This document shows, one piece after another, positions 9,850-21,421 of a DNA stretch of 64,000 nucleotides. The position numbers were made by a program, and so were the translations under genes. The notes under the pieces were generated by a model. It saw only the letters and a list, made by a program, of their open reading frames with translations, was not told the DNA's origin and searched no databases. Origin of the DNA: Rapana venosa. Lineage: Eukaryota; Mollusca; Gastropoda; Neogastropoda; Muricidae. Each line of letters opens with the position of its first letter. Position 1 is the stretch's first letter. The stretch is taken from the NCBI GenBank assembly GCA_028751875.1, contig CM054143.1, forward strand, positions 64,297,840 to 64,361,839, in the 5' to 3' direction.

Positions 9850-10600
9850 TTTGTTTTTAGTTTGATAGTTCAGTTGATTATGGGCTTTTGATGTTTTTAT
9901 TGTATAGGGGTTTTACTTGTTTGAGTAATTGTTTTTTATTATTATTTTTATTTGATTAAAATGTGTTTTCCCCCTTTCCCTTTGAACTCCACCCCATCCC
10001 CCCTTTCCAATGCTTTTTGTTATTATCTTTATGCTGTTGTTCCATGTGATGGTGATTATTTGTTTTATTGTTGTCTCATGGGTGATAGTTGTTATTATTG
10101 TATCTCTATTTTAGTTATCTAATCATTGTCTTTAAAAAATTATTTTGCTTGCTTGTATTTTATTGCATGAATATATCATATTTAAAAAGCGCTACTTGAA
10201 GAGTATGAGCGCATATGAGCACACTTTTTCGTAGGTGGAGGAGGAGAGCGGATGTCATTGCAGGCAATAAATTATTGTCAGTAATGACGCAAATGATGCC
10301 TAGTATTTTCTAACATTTTGTTCCCTGTACCTTTTTATTATTTAAATAAGAACGTGAAAGAATGGATGAATAGTAGGTGAAGTATTTTGTTTGCTTGATG
10401 TTTTATGATTTTATTTTTTAAATCTTAAAACTTCTTTATCTAAGTGTGTGTGTTTGTGTGTGTTTGTGTGTATGCGTGCGCGCACGCGCGCAGGTGTGTA
10501 TGAGTATGGGGTTCGTGTGTATGTATATGTGTAAATTTGTATTTCCAATGTATTATTTTATCGATTTTCATCCTTTTACTGGTTATATTTATTAGAAAAG
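9850..10600. other. AT-rich stretch without recognisable features
   Basis: No coding frame, splice pair or repeat family could be recognised, apart from a short gt/gc alternating tract at about 10444-10500. Confidence 0.6.
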
Positions 10601-10740
10601 GGGTAAATATGTAGTATTTCAGTATAATCTTTAAAGAAATTTGTTCTTAGATAGATGGCTTGATGAACAAAAGCAAATGCATTCCTTATGTTGGAAATAA
10701 AAATTTGACTTGACTTGACTTAAATTTGACTTGACTTGAC

Positions 10741-10742
<2 letters not shown>
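10600..10742 (+). mobile_element. LINE 3' end with (TTGAC)n tail
   Basis: The bases 'gttggaaataaaaa' are followed by ttgac pentamers in two groups to 10742, then a ca run. Short tandem tails of this kind end CR1/L2-type elements. No coding part remains attached. Confidence 0.5.
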
Positions 10743-10795
<53 letters not shown>

Positions 10796-10810
10796 CACAC
10801 ACACACACGC
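10743..10810. repeat. CA microsatellite
   Basis: More than 25 ca units with a small interruption near 10793. The following 10810-11500 contains a 79-codon minus-strand frame (10991-11230) that I do not recognise and would not call a gene. Confidence 0.95.
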
Positions 10811-11505
10811 AACACTTTACGCATACGTGGCACCCACGCACCTGGCTACATGAGGAATATATCTCAAAGATGTTTTCTGGATAGATGATAAAACCGCAGG
10901 GAGAGTATGTAGCCCTGTTTGACTCCTACTGTTGTTTGAAAGAAGTCTCAAACTGGCTGTTCAGTAGGACTCTGCTGCTGGATTTTTGTATTATTTGTCC
11001 ATGTTCTTTCCTCTGCTAGAAACCCAATGTTTACCAATGTGAGATTCTGCATATGCGACTGCTTTTGCCCATGTTAATTCTTTCCCTATCCAGCCAGAAG
11101 AGTAAAACGTGTCATCTGGAATTAGTGATCGGAGGCTGTCTCTCCACCTTAGTTTATCGAAAAGTCTAATACTATTTCCCAGAGGCATAATTATTATACA
11201 GGTTAAAAACTTGTGGTAGAGAGTTTTCAATTGCCCGAGGTTATGTGATTTCCATAAGATGTTTTAGTAAATACGAATAGTCGATATGTCTGTTTCAATT
11301 AAACAAAGGAACAAAAAAATGGCTGAGAATTCAGACACGCTGATACAGGACATAGAGAAGAGAAACTAATGTTACACAAATGTTTACGTAACAACTTTCT
11401 TTACAAATGCTACATCAATTAAAAAGGATTTGTATTTATGATGGCATATTGCACAGTGATTGTCAATGATCACTAAGACGTTCATAGTTTGTCTGATCAT
11501 TAAGA

Positions 11506-11567
11506 TAGCCATTATTTTACTTTTCTCAAGGATTTATAGCCATTATTTTACTTTTCTCAAGGATTTA
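11506..11567. repeat. Perfect 31-bp tandem duplication
   Basis: The unit 'tagccattattttactttt...' is repeated exactly at 11506-11536 and 11537-11567, 14 bases before the RTE-like LINE begins. No base differs between the two copies. Confidence 0.97.
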
Positions 11568-11581
11568 TGTTTTTCCTGTCC

Positions 11582-12370
11582 GGGCGGAAGTAACACAGAG
11601 CTGCAAGATCTTACGACCAGACTTGAGAACAGAGCTGGAGCATATGGGATGGAGGTGAGCTCGGAGAAAAGTAAGTACTTTGAACAGCACGAGCAACGCC
11701 ACTGCTAAAATTTACATGAATGGCCAGCAATGGAGGAGGTAGACGCTTTTAAATACCTCGGCGCTACACTCATAAAGGCGGGCGATCGACGAAGAAATCA
11801 AAGTCAGAATAGCCATGGCAACTCTTCCATGACAAAACTCACCACCATATGGAAAAGTAAAGAGATCAGTTTCCCAATCAAACTAAAGCTCTACAAAGCC
11901 CCAATTCGACTATCTGCTGTACGGAAGTGAAACCTGGACATTGACTGCTGAAACAGCAAAGCGAATCCAGTATTTTGAAACAAAATGCCATAGAAAACTG
12001 CTGGGCATATCCTGGAGAGAACGAAAGACCAATGAATTTGTCAAAAGTCAAATAAACACGGCTGGCAGGTCCCCAGGAACCCCTTCTCACCATCGTCAAA
12101 AAGAAAAAGCTGACATGGTTCGGCCACGTCACCCGCCACAACACTCTGCCCAAAACGTACTGCAGGGAACACTCGAAGGTGGTCAGGGAAAAAGGGGAAG
12201 ACAGAACAAGTCATGGATGGACAACATCAGAGAATGGGCCCGGATGAATGAATCGGCATACTGCGCAGAGCCGAGGACCAAGATGGATGGAGGAGGCTTA
12301 CCAAAGGATCGTCTTTCATGTCTCCTCCACGACCGCCAAGGTCACGGGACTGATGATGATGATGATGAGT
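11582..12370 (+). mobile_element. 5'-truncated RTE-like LINE, 3' part of reverse transcriptase
   Basis: This plus-strand fragment is closely similar to 20511-21285 and covers the same segment: ELQDLTTRLENRAGAYGMEVSS, then EEVDAFKYLGATL, ETAKRIQ, the basic C-terminal part with LEGGQGKRGRQNKSW, and a final (GAT)n tail. The frame is broken by several single-base indels, so it makes no protein. The left end is abrupt within the RT palm/thumb, as expected for 5' truncation during reverse transcription. I found no convincing target-site duplication. Confidence 0.85.
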
Positions 12371-12451
12371 CAGTCTAGCTTATTTCTGTGTTGTGACTTG
12401 AAGACATTTAGGAATGTTGTGTGGTTTCTCTTCATGGACAAGGAACAAGGT

Positions 12452-12850
12452 CTTCTTCTTCTTCAAGTGTCCGGTCTGGTCCTGCAGACATCGACGATCA
12501 TGGCTCTCCATTCTTCCCTGTTCTCGGTCCCTCTCATGAGCTCATTGTTAGTGCCTCTTTATTCGTTGCGAATTTGTTTAAGCTGTCTGTGAATTTTTTT
12601 GCGCTGTCTTCCTCGGGTCTTGTTTCCCACAGATTCACAGGAACAAGGTATTGGCATGATTGTTGCAGTCTCAAACATCATGTTTCTTGTCAGTGTAGAT
12701 TTTCTCTGGTTTGCAAATCTCAGCATCCGTATGGTGATGCTTGGTTTTGTTTGGGCTTTTTGTCTTTATCCTCTGCTTCATGCAGTCCAGTTTTTCTCTC
12801 TTTTTCTTTTCTTCTGTCTTTAACCCCTAGAGACCTTCACTCTACCTTAC
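12452..12850 (-). mobile_element. LINE 3' fragment with (GAA)n tail
   Basis: It starts on plus with cttcttcttcttcaagtgtc. The following 160 bases are nearly identical to 14577-14740. On the minus strand the shared part reads as the C-terminal tail of an RTE-like ORF2 ending in a (GAA)n tail. Beyond about 12640 the two copies differ, and only short relics are readable here. Confidence 0.6.
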
Positions 12851-14425
12851 CGGAGTGCCGACATGTAGAGTGGCATGAAGACCTTTCAAGAAGACGTCGA
12901 GTTCTGGATGGCAGACTTTCCTTTCCATTTCAGCAGCATGCTTTTTGTTTTTGTTTTTTAATTGTCATTTTTACAACGCAATTGTCTTGAGGTCACAGAC
13001 CTGCACCTTTGCAATGTCGAAAGCTTAAGTATACAGCAATGATCTGAAAAGACACACAACCATAGAATGGGAGTGTGTCGTTTCTTTTGACACTCTCCAG
13101 GATGTCACGTCAAGCAAAGCGAGCAACAAGCATGCCAGGATATTACTAGCAAAAGCCAACGTAATACATGTCAGTCATGGCATCAGAGATTCCCCTGAAG
13201 GAAACGTTGAGGACATTCAGAATTAATTTCAGACAAAGGAGAGAGCAGCGGGACAGGTCTATAGAGAGGTTTATAGGGGGTGGTATAGAGCATGACCATA
13301 CAGATATAGCAGGGTTTTAAGTTTTATTTTACTGATAATTATATCCATGTGCAACAAAATACTTTCTTCCCGAGATTTGTTATATTTACATTTCTTTGTA
13401 TCGGTAGTGAGCACTATCGGCTGTTTATTTCTGGAGATGTTTGAGAAGATAATGGGGTCATTGTGGAAAAAAAATACTGGGCACTTGCTGATTGATACTT
13501 GAGGGATGAGGATCCTTGTGTCTGTCACCAACCATATATCATGGATTGGTTTTGGTTGCCTCTTTCCAGTTTCTGTTGTCAAGTCTTTTTCCATGATTTT
13601 CGATAAACATGTGTAGAGTAGCTAAAAAATGTGTGATTTAAATTAAAAATTTGATCTGTCCTTCAGCAACGTATGTTTAAGGCTTGTTTTGAAGAGGGAA
13701 TTTCAAAGAGGTGCTCACTAAAAGAAATTTATCAGTACGTTGCATTCTCCAGGTCTGTTGCACAGAAAAAATAAGTTATGGAATAAAAAACATGATACCC
13801 CTCTTTATTGCAAGCGATATCTTAGAGGAAGAATTTCTTTACATGATTCCACAGTTTGACCAGAGATTGTAGCAATTGGATGACAACTAGACAGGTCAGA
13901 TGACTATCTATGGGCTATAATTCAGATCTCTTTCTGTATAAGAATTGACGTATTTTATCAGTTAATACCCGAATGTGTTTGCATTACCCTGACTGTGCTT
14001 GTACTTGCATGTGAGAGGATTTCTTCTGACCGTTTTGACTGGGGTTCAAGGGTTTGTGTTTTCCCACCAGGGTCATAGTATTTCATGGTGGCTTGCTTGT
14101 GAGACGTGAATTTTAGATACCTGATGCGTTTCTTCCCTATGTCTCTCTGCATTCTGTTCCCTTTTAAGTGAAGTGTTAATAGTTAAACCGTGGAGATAAA
14201 GTGGAAATTAACTGAGACCTAGCCTGGCTTAAAATAAGGAGACGTCACATTGGGAGGGGGGTGGGGGGGGAGGGTGTTTATTAGTTGGAGTAACTGTTTT
14301 ATTTCGATTTCTACTATCAATGGGTCTGAAGAGACTGTGTTTTTGCCACCCTACCTCCAACCCATAGAATTCAGTCTGGTCTTTGTTCAGTTCAACTTGT
14401 TTTGTTAAACATGAGTCTTTTTCAC
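12850..14425. other. No recognisable gene
   Basis: The only sizeable frames are a 107-codon minus frame (13271-13594) and a 64-codon one (13958-14152), neither with recognisable motifs. A poly-G-rich patch lies near 14255-14275. Confidence 0.5.
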
Positions 14426-14426
14426 C

Positions 14427-14575
14427 TAGGAACAATCATTGATGATCAACTCAAATTTACAGCAAACATAGATCCTTTAGAATGAAAGAATGGTTCCTGT
14501 ATCTATTTCTTCATAAACTTTGAAATCTGCAAGTTAATGGAAAGTTCTTTAAAGTTTTTATCATTAGTTTATTTC
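14427..14575 (+). mobile_element. Short Rex1-like LINE RT fragment
   Basis: A plus-strand translation gives LGTIIDDQLKFTANID, matching LGTIIDDKLNFYANTD of the element at 6700-6740 (minus). Only this thumb segment survives. It abuts the (CTT)n start of the next LINE fragment. Confidence 0.65.
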
Positions 14576-14576
14576 T

Positions 14577-14960
14577 TCTTCTTCTTCAAGTGTCCGGTCT
14601 GGTCCTGCAGACATCGACGATCATGGCTCTCCATTCTTCCCTGTTCTCGGTCCCTCTCATGAGCTCATTGTGGTGCCCTCTTTATTCGTTGGGAATTTGT
14701 TTAAGCTGTCTGTGAATTTGTGCGTTGTCTTCCTCTGCTCTTGTTTCCACAGATTTTGCCACCCATAACAGTTTCTCTAGTCCGTCAGCCCTGATTATAT
14801 GGCCGAAAAATTTGAGCTGTCTTCTCTGATAGTGTTGAGAAGGGATCTCTTGTACCCAGCCATTTCCATTACTTCTGCATTAGTTTTTTCTTTTTGTCCA
14901 TGAGACTTTCATGATTCTCCGGATGAACCACTTTCCACTGCAGTTTATTTGGTCTCATTT
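14577..14960 (-). mobile_element. RTE-like LINE 3' fragment with (GAA)n tail, second copy
   Basis: Its plus-strand start is nearly identical to 12452. On the minus strand it reads GKICGNKSRGRQR in the basic C-terminal region and GHIIRAD upstream of it (about 14790-14810), the usual end of RTE-like ORF2 proteins. It is 5' truncated and frame-broken. The following 14960-15350 holds nothing recognisable. Confidence 0.7.
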
Positions 14961-15355
14961 ATTTGTTGGTACGGATCTTTAAATGTAAAATAACAAAACT
15001 GTAAACAGTTGTAGCAAGATTGTGGGAAAACCCACACACACAAGTTAAATGAGAGCTATATCAATGTGGTGTGAAAGGAAAAGGACGGGGAAATGGCAGT
15101 GATGATACACGGTTTAGTGAGTACCAACGTGCTTCCTCACCTCTACAAACATTGTAGGGTTTTCAATTTATATCTTGTCCAAGCAAGAATAATGTGATAC
15201 CTAGCTCGGTGTTACTACTACACAAATAAACAGCAGTCAGAGGAGAGGTCAGAGAGAGAAAGAGAGAGAGATGATGATGGTGACTTGGGATGACGATGGA
15301 TTTTAGAATATGCAGTTCTTATTCAAATGAAATTGCTGGTTTTAGGTTTGAAATA

Positions 15356-15422
15356 GTGAGTGTGTGTGTGTGTGTGTGTGTGTGGTTGTGTGGTGTGTGT
15401 GTGTGTGTGTGTGTGTGGTGTG
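15356..15422. repeat. GT microsatellite
   Basis: gt repeats interrupted by ggttgtgtgg near 15382. Confidence 0.95.
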
Positions 15423-15593
15423 TTTGGAGAGGGCATAAAAGAGATAGATAGAATGATTGATTGATAACCTTTTTTCCCAGGGGCTACAGATAAGTATTGA
15501 CATACTTTTTTTCATCCGGCCCTTGCCTTAAGAAGGGACTGTCATTAGTGATCACAACTAATAATTTCAAGCAAACATAAACAACGTTGTTTT

Positions 15594-15619
15594 GAGAGAG
15601 AGAGTGAGAGAGAGAGAGA

Positions 15620-15663
<44 letters not shown>
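15594..15663. repeat. GA microsatellite
   Basis: ga repeats with two small interruptions. A ca run of about 30 bases lies at 15797-15828. Confidence 0.95.
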
Positions 15664-15667
<4 letters not shown>

Positions 15668-15839
15668 ACAGACGTATTCATCTTATTCAGTGCATCTTGG
15701 GGAATGCCATTGTCTTCGCTGCAACAAGGACGAGGAACTATACAACCGTGGGCCTTTCGGTAGGTGAAATGTCCCCCTCGTGTTTTCCCCGTACCACACA
15801 CACACACACACAACACACACCACCACACACGAAACTTTA

Positions 15840-17600
15840 TCAAGAGGTTAAACAGGGGGTTTTCAAATAAGATTTGAATAAAGAAAGAGAAGAAGAATGA
15901 CGCAGATCTTGAGGCAAAGTGTTCCAGACATAGGGGCCTAATATGAAAAGGCATGTTGGCCAACAGATTTAGTATTTGTTCGAGGTAATTGGAAGAGACG
16001 TGAATCAACTCGATCGGCAGTTGTTTAGATACTTATGGCTGAATTATTCAGTAACATAAATAGGAGATACATCTATGACAGAATTAAGCTAATAAGTGGT
16101 AATTTTATACTAAGTACGTTCAGAAATAGGTAACCAGTGGAATGAGGACAGAAGTAGGGGGATAGGATATGTTCTTTTGGCTCTATAAATCAATTTTACT
16201 GTCCTTGTTGAATTTTTAGAAGTTTCTGTAATGAATGTTCTGGACAGCCAGCAAGAATGAATTCAGTAATCAAGTCTGAACAGGACAAGGGAAGAGACCA
16301 GAGTTTGTGCTGCTGGAAACAAAAGCAAATGTCAGATGAAATTAATCTAAGGAAGTTGAAAATATGCACCTTTGCAAACAGTGTTGACATACTGCTGCAT
16401 TAAAAAAACTGGAATCAAGTGTCACACCAAGAGTTTTCACAGTTGAGACAAACTTAACATCTGCTTCACAATGCAGAGGAAGGAAGGAAGAGCACTGTTG
16501 ATAGAAAGCCTGCCTGAAGAGTTTATGATGGCTTCACTTCTATCACTTAACTGTAGTTTATTTTTGTTAATCCCTGACTTGATACCTGCAATGTAGTATT
16601 GGATTGTTTCAAAGGCAGAGTCAACATGACAGAAAAGTTTCTTCGTAAAGTTGATTGTCATCAGCAAACGTATGACGGCTCACAAAACGTTTATGACAAT
16701 TTGAAAGAGATGTTGAATATACAGGAGTAATAATAATGATGGGTTCCAGCAGTGAACCTTGGGGAGCACCATACTTGGGCAGTTGATGTTGCAGAGTGAA
16801 AACTGTTCACAGTGACTGTTGCGACCTTGATGAAGGTTGAGATCTGAACCAGGGAAGTGCAGAACCTGAAATGCCAACTGATTAATTAAGTCCATTTAGT
16901 AGAATAGTGTGGTGTGATCAATAGTGTCAAAGGCAGCAGATAGATCAGTAGAGTAAGTGTACAGATATTGTCAGTGTCCATTGATGTTAAAAGGTCATTT
17001 ATGATTTTAAGTAATGCGGTTTTTGTACTGTGGTATTGTGAGGTTGTAACACGCTCAGAAGGACTTGCAAAGACCATCCTGCAAGGAACAGTCCAGGGGA
17101 AGAGAAGACGGGGCAGACAGAGGAGAAAGTGGGCAGACGACATCCGTGATTGGACAGGGAAGAACCTCAATGTCACCCAGGCACTCGCCCACGACCGCGC
17201 TAAGTGGAGCCAGCTGGTCCACCGTTCGTTCACAATGCAGCGCCCCTACGACCCTAGCAGGTTACGGGACCAGTAACAGTAACAGTAATTGTGAGGTCTG
17301 TATGCTGACTGCAGGGGACTCAGAAATTTATTTTAGGTAAAATGGTCACGGGGTTGAAAGAGAATAATTCTAACAGTTTGGAAAGAAATGGTAGATTTGA
17401 ACAAGGGCAATATTTTTTTCTTGTAATCATTGGATCATGTGACGATTTCTTCTACAGAGGTTTACCAAAGAACACTTGTGAATGTCAGAAAAAGTCCCAG
17501 AAATTAGAGAGTGGTTGGTCAAAAGACCAAGCAGTAACAGTTCCCTTCCTTCAACTGCTCAGGATGAAACAATACGTGTTTCCTCATAGATTGCCGAATT
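15840..17600 (-). mobile_element. CR1/L2-like LINE, 3' half, decayed and split by a nested insertion
   Basis: On the minus strand the RT motifs run in order: a worn NYRPVSNL-like stretch (about 17380-17440), QSAYRP at the junction (17298-17310), STKTALLKIINDLLTSMDTD (about 16960-17030), INKNKLQLS in the thumb (about 16520-16560), and a C-terminal part with LLSSFHWLPI and LNTLPQDLR-like relics down to about 15850. It has many stops. A younger fragment at 17045-17287 interrupts it, and the RT motif is continuous when that is set aside. The endonuclease is not present. Confidence 0.75.
17035..17297 (+). mobile_element. Nested RTE-like LINE 3' fragment with target-site duplication
   Basis: Bases 17045-17287 code on plus for GLAKTILQGTVQGKRRRGRQ, then DDIRDWTGK and a short C-terminus ending in a stop, followed by three cagtaa units. 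This is the standard end of an RTE-like ORF2. The flanks are a perfect 10-bp duplication, attgtgaggt, at 17035-17044 and 17288-17297. It is heavily 5' truncated (243 bp) and its frame is intact, so it is young relative to the LINE it landed in. Confidence 0.88.
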
Positions 17601-18379
17601 TGTAAAATAAAAAAATAAAAAGAACAACACCAACCTCATGGCCCTAAAGGCAGAAGTTTTAAACCTTATTCCTGTCCAGCATTTACCTTAAAGGACCATA
17701 TGAATACACCATGCACCAAGCATCTACATCCATACCACAGTACAGGTCATCACATGGAAGTGTAAAGATGTTACACTGTCCATCTTTCCCAACTTTGCAC
17801 ATCCATGTAGCGTCAAATGTTTCAGAAAGCAGATTTAAGAACAGGATACACCACAAAGCACTCATCACATGCACTTGTGTCTTATTTGCTAAAAGCACTG
17901 ACATGAAATGTTTTGTGTTGGGATTCAAATTTTATGTTCAATCTCGGTTTTATATCACCAGATGGCATGGCAACCTCCCTAGTATAATGTGTAGACTGGG
18001 CTATAGTCATTATGATTCAGTGACTTTACTGACTTGTCCTTGCCTGTTGTTGCTGTGGTTGCTTTTCGTCTTGGCCTTGGTTTGTTGGGTTTTACATTGA
18101 AAACAGCTTTATAATTGGAGGTGGTCTTTTTTAGAGCAGAATCTGGTTCATGAAGGTGTTATTTTTGCTCTCAATGTTAATGTTGTTGCTGTTGTTTCAT
18201 ATCTACAACAGTTGTTATTTCTCATCTATTTCTCGTACAAAGAAATCATGCAAGATTTAGCAGGGGAGCTGCATGCCAAGCAAGTTAGCGCCACAGTAGT
18301 ATTGGTTTGAGGAGCAGAAATGTCCATGATAAATAATGTTTTTATAGGTCTATATTTAATGTAAGGCTATTTGTTTTAG
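17600..18379. other. Mostly unassigned; possible minus-strand exon near 17693-17800
   Basis: A minus-strand open frame (17683-17928) contains a cysteine-rich peptide with CKVGKDGQC, LPCDDLYCGMD and AWCMVYSYGPL. Read on minus, it is followed by a fair donor (ttaag|gtaaat) close to 17690. I could not find a clear acceptor or place the peptide in a family, so this is only a hint. Nothing else in the interval is recognisable. Confidence 0.25.
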
Positions 18380-21290
18380 AACAAATCACCATTGGTACAT
18401 GGAACGTCCGTACACTCCACCAGTGCAGAAAAATCAAAGAACTAGAGTATGAGCTTAGCCGCTATAAATGGGACATTATTGGACTAGGAGAAGTGAGATG
18501 GACAGGATTTGGTGAGACATTGACTGAAGAAGGCAACAAGATCTGGTACAGTGGCCAAGAGAAACATCACCAACATGGAGTGGCATTTATTGTCAGAAAG
18601 GAAGTGGTGGGGTGCATTATCAGCTGTACACCGGCTTTCAGCAGGATTATCAGCATCCGGGTGTCCCGGCCAAGCCCAAGAACATCACCATCATACAAAT
18701 CTATGCACCATCATCTGACCATGCAGATGAAGAAGTAGAAGAATTTTATGAAGATCTTGAAGAAACCATTATGAAAATACCCAAGAAGGACATCATCATC
18801 ATCCAAGGGTATTTTAACGCCAAAGTAGGTCCTGACTCTTACAACCAATGGGCCGGAACAGTTGGTCAGTTTGGAACTGGGGAGACCAACGACAGGGGAC
18901 TACGTCTGCTGGAGTTTGCCTGCACTTACAGACTTACCATTGCCAATACCCTCTATCCCCACAAGCAGTCAAGGAGGACAACCTGGCATGTGCCAAACGA
19001 CAAGATCCATAACCAAATAGATTTTATCTTAACACCACAGCGCTTCAAATCCAGCATCAACAGAGCCAGAACAAGAACCTACCCTGGAGCTGACATAGGC
19101 AGCGACCACGACCTTGTGCTGCTGGTATTCAAAATGAAGCTGAAGAAAAACTAACAGCCTGCAAACCCACGTATCAAATTTGACGTGGACAAACTGAAAG
19201 ATCCAGATGTCGAGGAGATCTTCCAAGCTAAGCTTGGCGGACGTTTGCGGCATTAACCCTCCTGGACAATGACATCAATGACCTCACCAACAACTTTAAT
19301 GAGGCAGTCCGAGAAACAGCAGAGGAGGTACTCGGTCGTCAGAGGAATAAACACCCGCCATGGACTACCAATGGGCATCTTGGACCTCTTCGATACAAGA
19401 AGAGCACTGAAACAACCAGGTTTCCAACCCTAAAGAATACCGGGAGGCCAACAATCTCGTGAAGAAGTCAATGTTAAAGGCCAGAGAGAAGTGGATCAGT
19501 GATCAATGTGATGAGATCGAAAAAAGCATGAAAGTGGGCAACAGTAAAAAGGCATACGACACCCTGAAGAAACTCACAAAACCACTTCAAACCCAAAACA
19601 TCAGTCATTGAAGACAGCTCCGGAAGCCTCCTCACAGAAAGCTCAGCTGCATTGAACATGTGGTCTGAATATTGTCAAGAACTGTACAACTACCCAATAC
19701 AACCTGACAAGAGCATATAGAAGAGAAAGCAGCAACATCAAGAGCACCCTCGCCATACCTATACTGAGGGAAGAAGTGGAAGAAGCCATCCGCAGCTTAC
19801 CAGTAGGAAAGTCCCAGGAGCAGAAACAATACCAGCAGAGCTGCTCAACCGTGGTGGCGAAACAGTTTATACATATGTCACAGCTATCTGTCAGAAGATT
19901 TGGGGGGCAAAACAGTGGCCAACAGAATGGACACAATCACTCATCATACCCTGCCCAAGAAGGGGAATTTACGCCAATGCCAAAACTATAGAACAATCAG
20001 CCTCATCAGCCACGCCAGCAAGATCATGCTCAAAGTTATTTTGAATCGACTCAAGAAGGAGGCAGAAGAACACCTTTCAGAGGAACAAGCTGGGTTCAGG
20101 GCAGGCAGGAGCACTATCGAACAGATTTTAACTGCCACATCCTGATGGAAAAACATCTTAACATCAGAGAGACCTGTTCCACAACTTCATCGACTTCAAG
20201 AAGGCTTTCGACAGAGTATTGCACGAAGGCTGTGGCAGGTCCTCAGATGTTTGGCATTGAAGAAGGACTAGTGCAAACCATTCAAGCACTATACAACACC
20301 GCAAGCAGTGCAGTCTTCTGAACAATCAGGTCGGAGACTACTTCAAAAACCACAGTTGGGGTTCGACAAGGATGCCTGTTATCTCAGTCCTGTTTAATCT
20401 GTTCTTGGAAAACATTGAGAGAGAGACCCTCCTTGACTTCCACTCTACCATCTCCATTGGCGGCAGACCCCCCAACAACTTACGGTTTTGCTGATGACAT
20501 TGACTCATGGGCGGAAGTAACACAGAGCTGCAAGATCTTACGACCAGACTTGAGAACAGAGCTGGAGCATATGGGATGGAGGTGAGCTCAGAGAAAAGTA
20601 AAGTACTTGTGAACAGCACGAGCAACGCCACTGCTAAAATTTACATGAACGGCTAACAACTGGAGGAGGTAGACGCTTTTAAATACCTCGGCGCTACACT
20701 CACAAAGGACGGGCGATCCACGACACAAAATCAAAGTCAGAATAGCCATGGCAACATCTTCCATGACAAAACTCACCACCATATGGAAAAGTAAAGAGAT
20801 CAGTTTCCCAATCAAACTAAAGCTCTACAAAGCCCTAATTCAGACTATCCTGCTGTACGGAAGTGACAACCTGGACATTGACTGCTGAAACAGCAAAGCG
20901 ATCCAGTCATTCGAAACAAATGCCATTAGAAAACTACTGGCATATCTGGAGAGAACGAAAGACCATGAATTTGTCAAAGTCAAATAAAAACAGCTGGCAG
21001 GTCCACAGGAACCCCTTCTCACCATCGTCAGAAGAAAAAGCTGACATGGTTCGGCCACGTCACCCGCCACAACACTCTGCCAAAAAACAGTACTGCAGGG
21101 AACACTCGAAGGTGGCAGAAGGAGGGGAAGACGAACAAGTCATGGATGGACAAAATCAGAGAAGGACCAGGATGAACGACTCGGCTCTACTGCGCAGAGC
21201 GAGGACCGAGATGGGTGGAGGGGCTTACCACGGCATCGTCTTCGTGTCTCCTCCACGACCGCCAAGGTCACGGGTCTGATGTGATGAATG
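18380..21290 (+). mobile_element. RTE-like LINE, nearly complete endonuclease-reverse transcriptase, dead
   Basis: This is the best-preserved element in the window. The N-terminal APE-type endonuclease (18380-19150) shows TWNVRTL, LGEVRWTG, QIYAPSSDHADEE, GYFNAKVG, NQIDFIL and GSDHDLV. The usual D of GDFNAKVG is Y here, a loss at a catalytic motif. After a linker, RT motifs follow: KKGNLRQCQNYRTISLI (19950-20005), EEQAGFRAGRST (about 20080), FIDFKKAFDRV (20185-20217), VRQGCLLS (20358-20381) and FADDID (about 20490-20510). The thumb has EEVDAFKYLGATL (about 20665-20705). The C-terminal part is basic, with a short GAT-like tail near 21280-21295. At least six indels break the frame. The last 780 bases closely match 11582-12370. 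Confidence 0.9.
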
Positions 21291-21421
21291 ATGATTTGTT
21301 TTAGTTGTGAGTGTGCATGTCGTCAAGAATCAATAAGGTAGACTGCTGTATTTTATCCAACTTGTTTTAGTTTAAGAAGATTTGGTATCAAGGTTTTCAG
21401 CCCTGGTAACTTTATTTTCCA

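Noticed and set aside
9389..9865. Ser-Leu, Glu-Arg and Thr-His rich proteins (also at 22699, 25726, 55329, 58848 and 62509)
   Set aside because: Direct translations of ct, ga, gt and ca runs.
18493..21279. Endonuclease and reverse-transcriptase frames as host genes
   Set aside because: Motif order, frameshifts, a second truncated copy at 11.6 kb and a short-repeat tail identify a LINE.
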